A DNA stretch of 9,644 bases from Bacteroidia bacterium (GTDB taxonomy: Bacteria; Bacteroidota; Bacteroidia; Bacteroidales; Azobacteroidaceae): contig BNWW01000065.1 in NCBI GenBank assembly GCA_025999115.1, positions 1-9,644 of the forward strand, written 5' to 3'. Under the pieces are notes generated by a model that did no database searches, had not been told where the DNA came from, and saw only the letters and a program-made list of their open reading frames with translations. The number at the start of each line of letters is the position of its first letter. The stretch's first letter is position 1. The position numbers were made by a program, and so were the translations under genes. Below are positions 4,768-9,644 of the stretch, piece after piece.

Positions 4768-7560
4768 TTATGCAAACGGATTGTTGGACTTGCGGCAGCG
4801 AATAAGAGTTTCGTGCATTAGTCGGTCGCAATCTATATTTGAAGTTTTAGGTCCGAACACTATTTCTTTTACATAGTTTTTACATTCCAGATACTCCAAA
4901 TACATTTGATTGCGGTCTTCGCTTACCTTTACTTCTGTATCTTTTACGCTTTTTATCTGCACTATTCTACATTCCTGCTCTTCCTTAAAGGCAATGTGTT
5001 TGGTAAGATAACGCAGATTGATAAACAGTTGCGACAGGATATTTTCGTCCAACTCTTCGCATTGTTCTTTCAGTTTTTTCAATTCTGTGGCAACTTTGTC
5101 AGTCAAAACCTTTATCTTTTTGTTGTAATCTTCTATTTTATCGCTTTTCTTTTCTCTGTGAAACAAAAAATCTTCCTTATGCCCAACAGAAATCACTTTT
5201 TGGGTTTTAGGGTCAATATAGAGACAGCGGAAAAGAGCGTGTTTGTTTTCGGGGTTTTCGTCTTTGGGTTTTGCGCCTTCGGACATTGATAATGCAGTGG
5301 CAAGTTTTGCATTGTTTTCAAAGAAATTTTTGTTAAAAGTAATGCTTACTCCTGTACATTCGCTGTTGTCTGTTTTGCCATAGAGGCGGAAGTGATTGAG
5401 GCAGTCGGCGTTGAAAGTAAAGCAACCCGCAAAGGCGCGCGCAGGGTTTGTATCGTTTCTTTCCTGCTTTTTATTAAATAAATACTCACAAAGTATCAGC
5501 CCTTCGCTTGGGTCGTTGGAGTAGTTTATGGAATTAAGGCGAAACTTGCCAATCTTTCCGTCCTTATCTTTTATAAGCAAGGCATCTGCCACCTCTTTTT
5601 TAGTATAATAAGACACAGGCAATTCGTCTGTATCGCTTATATGAAGCATACTGATAATGTAAATGGAATAAAGATAGGGTATTGCATATTTTGCTCTATC
5701 TTTTTCCTGCACTGTTTCTAAATAATGTATATCATTATTTAAGAAATCATTTAACAACCTCTCTTTTATTACGCCGCTTATGTTTTCTTTATCTAATAAA
5801 TTCAGTATTTCCAAAATATCTTTTTTGGGGTGAAAGGATTGATAGAGTTTGAAATCTTCTTTTACCTTATCAAACTTTTTCAATTTATAATAACACTCTG
5901 CCCTGCTCAAATATGAATCTGCATCTTTGTCATCCAATTCAATGGCTTTATCACAATCTTTTATTGCATCATCGTATTTGCCCAATTTATATTTTGCATA
6001 GCCGCGATTGTTGTACGCCGCTGCATAGTTTGGATTTATTTCAATGACTTTGTTATAATCGTCAATGGCTGCCTGATAATCGCCCAAAGCGAATTTTGCA
6101 TTGCCGCGATTGCCGTATGCCTCTGCATCGTTTGGATTAAATTCAATGGCCTTGCTATAATCGTCTATGGCTGCCTGTTTATCGCCCAAAGCGGCTTTTG
6201 CAACGCCACGATTGTTGTATGCTATTGCATCGTTTGGATTAATTTCAATTGCTTTGGTGTAATCGTCAATGGCTGCTTGATAGTCGCCCAAATTGGATTT
6301 TGCAATACCGCGATTGTAGTATGCCTTTGCATCGTTTGGTTCTATTTCAATGACTTTGCTATAATCGTTAATGGCTGCCTGATAGTCTTTCAAATAGAAT
6401 TTTGCATTGCCGCGAAAGCAGTATGCCTCTGCATAGTTTGGATTGATTTCAATGGCTTTGCTGTAATCGTCAATTGCTGCCTGATATTCTCCCAAATCGG
6501 ATTTTGCATTGCCACGATTGTAGTACGCCTTTGCATCGTTTGGATTTATTTCAATTGCTTTGCTGTAATCGTCTATGGCGGGCTGTTCATCGCCCAAAGC
6601 GTATTTTGCATTGCCGCGAAAGCAGTATGCCTCTGCATAGTTTGGATTAATTTCAATGGCTTTGTTGTAATCATCAATGGCTACCTTATAGTCGCCCAAA
6701 TTTTGTTTTGCATTGCCGCGATTGTAATACGCACCTGCATATTCCGGATTGATTTCAATGGCTTTGCTGTAATCGTCAATGGCTGCCTGTTTATCGCCCA
6801 AAGCGTATTTTGCATTGCCGCGATTGCAGTATGCCTCTGCAAAGTTTTGGTCTTTTTCAATGGCTTTGTCGTAATCGTCTATGGCTGCCTGTTTATCGCC
6901 CAAATCGTCTTTTGCATTGCCGCGAAAGAAGTATACCACTGCATCGTTTGGATTTATTTCAATTGCTTTGCTGTAATCGTCTATGGCGGGCTGTTCATCG
7001 CCCAAAGCGTATTTTGCATTGCCGCGAAAGCAGTATGCCTCTGCATAGTTTGGATTAATTTCAATGGCTTTGTTGTAATCATCAATGGCTACCTTATAGT
7101 CGCCCAAATTTTGTTTTGCATTGCCGCGATTGCAATACGCCTGTGCAAATTCCGGATTTATTTCAATTGCTTTGGTGTAATCGTCAATAGCTGCCTGATA
7201 GTCGCCCAAATCGTCTTTTGCATTGCCGCGATTGTTGTACACCTTTGCATCGTTTGGATTAATTTCAATTGCTTTGGTGTAATCGTCAATGGCTGCCTGA
7301 TAGTCGCCCAAATCGTCTTTTGCATTGCCGCGATTGTTGTACACCTTTGCATCGTTTGGATTAATTTCAATTGCTTTGGTGTAATCGTCAATGGCTGCTT
7401 GATAGTCGCCCAAATTGGATTTTGCAATACCGCGATTGTAGTACGCCCCTGCAATGTCTGGAGTTATTTCAATTACTTTGCTGTAGTTTTCAATAGCGCT
7501 GTTGAAATCGCCATTGTTAGCGAACTCATTTCCTTTATTGAAATATTCTTCTGCGGTCAT
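4768..7560 (-). CDS. Large TPR-repeat protein with a DUF2971-like C-terminal domain
   Basis: The 930-residue product begins with 17 tetratricopeptide units of 34 residues (1-580), each close to AEAYCNRGNAKYALGD followed by AIDDYSKAIEINPND. These form a protein-protein interaction superhelix. The C-terminal 350 residues differ: a helical linker, then SYYTKKEVADALL (650-662), FRLNSINYSNDPSEG (673-687), FTFNADCLNHFRLYG (714-728), GVSITFN (737-743), a charged coiled-coil-like stretch (about 803-842) and FKEEQECRIV (858-867). This series (YYT, NDPSEG, a hydrophobic YG block, E-x-E-x-R) is the DUF2971 pattern, a domain of unknown function. There is no signal peptide or membrane segment, so it is probably cytosolic. 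ATG 7560 is chosen because the TPR array starts there and a -7 box lies 39-46 bases upstream; the frame is open to 7671, but that part contains the promoter. It is monocistronic. Several units are identical at DNA level, a sign of recent repeat expansion. Confidence 0.88.
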   Translation of the reverse strand: MTAEEYFNKGNEFANNGDFNSAIENYSKVIEITPDIAGAYYNRGIAKSNLGDYQAAIDDYTKAIEINPNDAKVYNNRGNAKDDLGDYQAAIDDYTKAIEINPNDAKVYNNRGNAKDDLGDYQAAIDDYTKAIEINPEFAQAYCNRGNAKQNLGDYKVAIDDYNKAIEINPNYAEAYCFRGNAKYALGDEQPAIDDYSKAIEINPNDAVVYFFRGNAKDDLGDKQAAIDDYDKAIEKDQNFAEAYCNRGNAKYALGDKQAAIDDYSKAIEINPEYAGAYYNRGNAKQNLGDYKVAIDDYNKAIEINPNYAEAYCFRGNAKYALGDEQPAIDDYSKAIEINPNDAKAYYNRGNAKSDLGEYQAAIDDYSKAIEINPNYAEAYCFRGNAKFYLKDYQAAINDYSKVIEIEPNDAKAYYNRGIAKSNLGDYQAAIDDYTKAIEINPNDAIAYNNRGVAKAALGDKQAAIDDYSKAIEFNPNDAEAYGNRGNAKFALGDYQAAIDDYNKVIEINPNYAAAYNNRGYAKYKLGKYDDAIKDCDKAIELDDKDADSYLSRAECYYKLKKFDKVKEDFKLYQSFHPKKDILEILNLLDKENISGVIKERLLNDFLNNDIHYLETVQEKDRAKYAIPYLYSIYIISMLHISDTDELPVSYYTKKEVADALLIKDKDGKIGKFRLNSINYSNDPSEGLILCEYLFNKKQERNDTNPARAFAGCFTFNADCLNHFRLYGKTDNSECTGVSITFNKNFFENNAKLATALSMSEGAKPKDENPENKHALFRCLYIDPKTQKVISVGHKEDFLFHREKKSDKIEDYNKKIKVLTDKVATELKKLKEQCEELDENILSQLFINLRYLTKHIAFKEEQECRIVQIKSVKDTEVKVSEDRNQMYLEYLECKNYVKEIVFGPKTSNIDCDRLMHETLIRCRKSNNPFA
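6532..6724 (+). repeat. 193-base perfect direct repeat, copy A, within the TPR array
   Basis: Bases 6532-6724 are identical, base for base by eye, to 6940-7132. The offset is 408 bases, exactly four TPR units of 102 bases. Neighbouring units differ at many silent positions, so this identity is not explained by protein conservation and points to recent duplication or gene conversion. Confidence 0.9.
6940..7132 (+). repeat. 193-base perfect direct repeat, copy B, within the TPR array
   Basis: Second copy of the repeat at 6532-6724, four TPR units away. On the protein side it corresponds to the segment with AKQNLGDYKVAIDDYNKAIE and the following AEAYCFRGNAKYALGDEQPA unit, which occurs twice in the array. 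Confidence 0.9.
7190..7398 (+). repeat. Perfect 102-base tandem duplication within the TPR array
   Basis: Across this stretch each base equals the base 102 positions further on, giving just over two exact copies of one TPR unit (AKVYNNRGNAKDDLGDYQAA on the minus strand). Adjacent units on either side have diverged, so this is the youngest duplication in the gene and a likely site of unit-number variation. Confidence 0.88.
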
Positions 7561-7598
7561 AAAGTATTTTTTAAGCAATAAACAATAAAATTGAGGTG

Positions 7599-7606
7599 CA
7601 AAGTTA
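7599..7606 (-). promoter_or_regulatory. Bacteroidetes -7 box TAACTTTG upstream of the TPR gene
   Basis: On the minus strand 7606 to 7599 reads TAACTTTG, a full match to TAnnTTTG, 38 bases upstream of ATG 7560. A TTG about 22 bases further upstream could be a weak -33 element. Its position inside the longer open frame argues that translation starts at 7560 and not at 7671. Confidence 0.6.
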
Positions 7607-7736
7607 GCATAAAATTGGGGATTATACACAAGCAGATAAAAACTGGTTAGACCGTCAGTCTTGACAATCATTCTAATAATTATAAGTTTTTAGCGTTTAT
7701 TTAAAAAGGCTATTGGCATTATCCGGTCAAATAGAA

Positions 7737-8030
7737 TCACTGATTCAATTCCCTTTTCATAAAATTCTCCAGTACTTTAAAACCGCCTGCATAACGGCTT
7801 GCTTCTTCCACGCTGAGCATCCGCGCCCCGGCCAATGCCATCGGGTTGAGCGGCGCTTCCTTGTTCGTCTTCGGACGGACAACTATTTCGTCCAATGCCT
7901 GTACATTTTCCTTCATTGTAATCTCCAGTACGGTTTCTTTAGCTGACGAAACCATCACTTCCCTGATTGTCGCCGGTTCATATCCGACAAACGACGCCTG
8001 GATGTTATAGCGTCCGACCTGTTTCCTCAT
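7737..8030 (-). pseudogene. TonB-dependent receptor N-terminal fragment (carboxypeptidase-like domain plus start of plug)
   Basis: The 97-codon frame reads VGRYNIQASFVGYEPATIRE (5-24), the end of a CarboxypepD_reg-like beta-sandwich. Next come KETVLEITMKENVQALDEIVV (31-51) and MALAGARMLSVEEASRYAGG (64-83), the start of the TonB plug as in Bacteroidetes outer-membrane receptors. There the family continues with DDPAR and hundreds of residues of plug and barrel; here it turns into an unrelated tail (KVLENFMKRELNQ) and stops. At the other end the signal peptide and first strands are missing: only MRKQ precedes VGRYN. A promoter-like pair lies upstream, so MRKQ may be the original start joined to codons further in by deletion. 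Without a signal peptide or barrel it cannot work as a receptor. Whether it is expressed is unknown. Confidence 0.78.
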
Positions 8031-8058
8031 GTCTGTTTTCTATTTTAATCTGAAGCGA

Positions 8059-8088
8059 CAAAAGTAAAGGCGTTCAAAATACACAAAA
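8059..8088 (-). promoter_or_regulatory. Promoter-like pair (TTTTG, 17 bases, TACTTTTG) before the TonB fragment
   Basis: On the minus strand TTTTG (8088-8084) is followed after 17 bases by TACTTTTG (8066-8059), which matches the Bacteroidetes -33/-7 pattern. The box ends 28 bases before the ATG at 8030. Its good spacing suggests it is the original promoter of the receptor gene, retained when the coding region was deleted. Confidence 0.55.
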
Positions 8089-8192
8089 GGCTTTTTCGAC
8101 AAAACACGGTGGTTTTTCGACCAAAACGGATTTTTGAATGTTTTTTTCAGGAAGTTGTCCATTCATGCTGTTTTTGATTCGAAAATGTTCTG

Positions 8193-8345
8193 TTATGAAG
8201 ATAACACGTAATTGGCTTTTAATATACCGGATTCAAACGTCTTGCTACCGCACAATTCCCATCTTGATGTTTTCATCTTGGATGGGAACAAAGGAATACC
8301 GTCGCCAAACATAACAGGGATGTAACAAAGGTACAAATTCTTTGC
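8193..8345 (-). pseudogene. C-terminal remnant of a RibD/dihydrofolate reductase-like protein
   Basis: A 50-codon open frame with no start codon in front reads LYLCYIPVMFGDGIPLFPSK, then ELCGSKTFESGILKANYVLS and a TAA at 8193-8195. The IPVxxGDGIPLF strand-turn and the SKTFESG-xxK-xxY ending are the C-terminal signature of the RibD_C / bacterial DHFR-like reductases. The N-terminal two thirds, including the NADPH-binding region, are absent, and an in-frame stop precedes 8345. It is a dead 3' scrap, presumably left when neighbouring sequence was lost. The match rests on family patterns recalled by eye. Confidence 0.65.
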
Positions 8346-8728
8346 CTATATTCATACTGTCCGAAAAATAGAAATAGAAAAGGTATTGATTGTTGTGGTT
8401 TCTCTCAAAAAGTAGTTATAATAGCGAAATTATTTGAAACAATGAAAAAACGAAGCAAGGTAAGGAATTTCGCTCATTTCCATATTGTTGCCCAATGCTT
8501 ATTCCCGCCTGCCTAAACTTCTGTTTTTAAGTTTGTAATGAAGGGTTAAAACTGTAAAAGCATTTCGTTATGAGTAACCAAAATAGATTGGAAAAAAGGA
8601 AAAGAAATGATTGAGTATATTGGTAATATGAGGATTCTTTTGTAACTTTACAGTTCAATATCGTTCTTTGTACTTTGTGAAAAATGACGTAAATAAACGA
8701 GACTCGCTCGTTTCTAAATCGTTACCTG
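8346..8728. other. AT-rich interval without a convincing gene
   Basis: About 380 bases lie between the reductase scrap and the recombinase remnant. The most notable plus-strand frame is 24 codons (8442-8516; KVRNFAHFHIVAQCLFPPA), which I cannot place; a 14-codon frame follows at 8570. No full TAnnTTTG box was found on either strand. A 7-bp-stem hairpin lies at 8695-8713. Confidence 0.45.
8695..8713 (-). terminator. Possible weak terminator hairpin after the recombinase remnant
   Basis: AAACGAG (8695-8701) pairs with CTCGTTT (8707-8713) across a five-base loop. Read on the minus strand it lies 16 bases beyond the recombinase stop and is followed by a short T-rich run. The stem is short and the T-run is broken, so termination is uncertain; it may just be part of an attachment or repeat sequence. 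Confidence 0.3.
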
Positions 8729-9518
8729 TCAAGAAAAATATTCTTGTAACCTACTCTCTTTCAGTCGAAAAGAAAAATTCCCGTGTCTTGCCACATGAAA
8801 AGTTACTTTCTTCTTTATCCCTGCCGTAAATGCCCATTGTCGCAACTGTAAATTCACATATCCGCCACCCGGAAATTTGAAAACCGAATCATCATCCTTT
8901 GCATCGCCTCTTTCCGGCAAATATTTTACAGCCGACTTGCTAATCGGCAAATATTCCTGTTTCTCTGTTTTCTTTTGGACGTAATTGATAAACATATTCC
9001 CGCCGTTATCTCTTTGTAACTTTCCCCATGTAAGCCCTTTTACATCGCTGAATCGCAACCCGCTGAAACAGGCAAACAAAAAGCCGCTTTTGATATTCGG
9101 ATAAAAACAGGGCGTATTGACTATTGACCGACAAGCGTTTCCCATTGTTGGCATTTACAGCCGTTTTCTGGTATTCAACAAATCCTTGACAGTAGTTTTT
9201 GTCTATTTCTCTAAATGCCGTTTTTGCGCCACTGTAAATTTTCAATTGATGTGCCAACGCTATGTAAGACATGCAATTACCTCGTTTATCACCGCCCGGC
9301 TTTGTCCGTTTTTTCTCTGCCAACATTTGCACATACTCAATCAGATTGACTTTTGACCGTATCGACCCCATAGAAAAACCATGCCGGTTGTTTTGCTGTT
9401 CCACAATCTTTTGGGCTTTAATGGCATTGGCAAGTTTCCAGATAAAGCGATTGATTACCGTTGGATAGTTTTTATCCTCAACCGAATTGGCTCTTTGACT
9501 TTTGATATGCCTTTTATT
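8729..9518 (-). pseudogene. Tyrosine recombinase (integrase) remnant: internal deletion, frameshift, no catalytic C-terminus
   Basis: Two minus-strand frames make one Bacteroidetes integrase. The N-terminal part (about 9518-9122) contains GFSMGSIRSKVNLIEYVQML and YIALAHQLKIYSGAKTAFRE then IDKNYCQGFVEYQK, the SAM-like core-binding domain, ending at KRLSVN. The second frame picks up at VNTPCFYPNIKSGFLFACF and carries SGLRFSDV (first catalytic arginine), the QKKTEK hairpin lysine and FHVARH (HxxR). The join lies in a tandem TATTGAC repeat (9115-9128). About 50 residues of the linker between the two domains are missing there, and the extra 7-base copy shifts the frame. After HVARH (near 8783) the family should continue with the second histidine and the tyrosine nucleophile; here it runs into unrelated codons and stops at 8729. 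The 5' end is cut by the right terminal repeat. It cannot recombine DNA, but it marks a former integrated element. Confidence 0.85.
9115..9128. repeat. Tandem 7-base repeat TATTGAC x2 at the integrase deletion joint
   Basis: TATTGAC occurs at 9115-9121 and again at 9122-9128. The two halves of the recombinase meet here in different frames. Removing one copy would fuse KRLSVN directly to TPCFYPN in one frame, so the duplication itself explains the frameshift. Confidence 0.75.
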
Positions 9519-9644
9519 GGATCAGCAGCAAAACCATGTGTTTGTGCGAAAAGGCGCATAGCGCCAACATCCTTGTAGCCGTGTGCGTAAGCGCACGGTA
9601 ATAAGAGCATAAACAAATCCAGAGCTGCGTAGCTGCGACATATT
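9519..9644 (-). repeat. Terminal hairpin-rich repeat, right copy (inverted relative to 1-126)
   Basis: This is the reverse complement of the repeat at 1-126, equally 126 bases long. Hairpins are GGCGC/GCGCC (9553-9557 with 9561-9565) and GTGCG/CGCAC (9583-9587 with 9592-9596). The third hairpin is damaged: GCTGC occurs on both sides of GTA at 9624-9636, leaving a central mismatch. The inner edge is the same GGATC as in the left copy, and immediately inside it is the recombinase remnant without its start. Confidence 0.85.

Noticed and set aside
5821..7560. Regularly spaced repeats as a CRISPR array
   Set aside because: The period is 102 bases without unique spacers, and the units translate cleanly to 34-residue TPRs.
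6277..7581. A 434-codon plus-strand frame antisense to the TPR array
   Set aside because: It is a shadow of the 102-base periodicity: its repeats of valine, isoleucine and cysteine are the reverse reading of the TPR codons, and it has no promoter or family resemblance.
7561..7671. Upstream start of the TPR gene at 7671
   Set aside because: The added 37 residues are not TPR-like and contain the TAACTTTG promoter box; ATG 7560 begins the array.

Overview
The window looks like accessory DNA from a member of the Bacteroidetes, most likely Bacteroidales. The signs are -7 promoter boxes of the TAnnTTTG type, a CfiA-like subclass B1 metallo-beta-lactamase, a TonB-receptor N-terminal fragment, a DUF6252-like lipoprotein remnant, a TIGR04076 fragment and a Bacteroidetes-style tyrosine recombinase. 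Base composition is AT-rich. No tRNA, rRNA or CRISPR array was seen.

Layout. Both ends carry the same 126-base repeat in opposite orientation (1-126 and 9519-9644), each built from three short hairpins. Inside the left copy is a frameshifted DUF6252-like remnant that has lost its signal peptide, then a broken IS4-like transposase (770 to about 1430). A minus-strand run of four tightly packed genes fills 1436-4152. Read in its own direction it is abiEi (antitoxin), abiEii (nucleotidyltransferase toxin), a B1 metallo-beta-lactamase lacking about 55 central residues, and a flavodoxin-domain protein. A 24-base inverted repeat containing a -7 box (4157-4209) sits just upstream of abiEi and is a natural candidate operator. 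Next to it is the first ~20 codons of a TIGR04076 gene, then about 430 bases without a convincing gene. The largest gene (4768-7560, minus) encodes a 930-residue protein with 17 TPR units and a DUF2971-like C-terminal domain. It has its own -7 box, and its repeats are partly identical at DNA level. To the right lie a TonB-receptor scrap with its own promoter (7737-8030), the 3' end of a RibD/DHFR-like reductase (8193-8345), a gene-poor stretch, and a tyrosine recombinase (8729-9518) with an internal deletion, a frameshift and no catalytic C-terminus.

Working parts. AbiE is a known abortive-infection/toxin-antitoxin pair and looks intact here. The TPR-DUF2971 protein also looks intact and, next to AbiE and a dead integrase, could be a second defence or stress gene, but that is inference. 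The flavodoxin is intact and translationally coupled to the damaged beta-lactamase. Almost everything else is debris, and several remnants share one pattern: in-frame or microhomology-type internal deletions that keep both ends of a gene and lose its middle. This fits the decayed core of a genomic island, though misassembly around repeats cannot be excluded from sequence alone.
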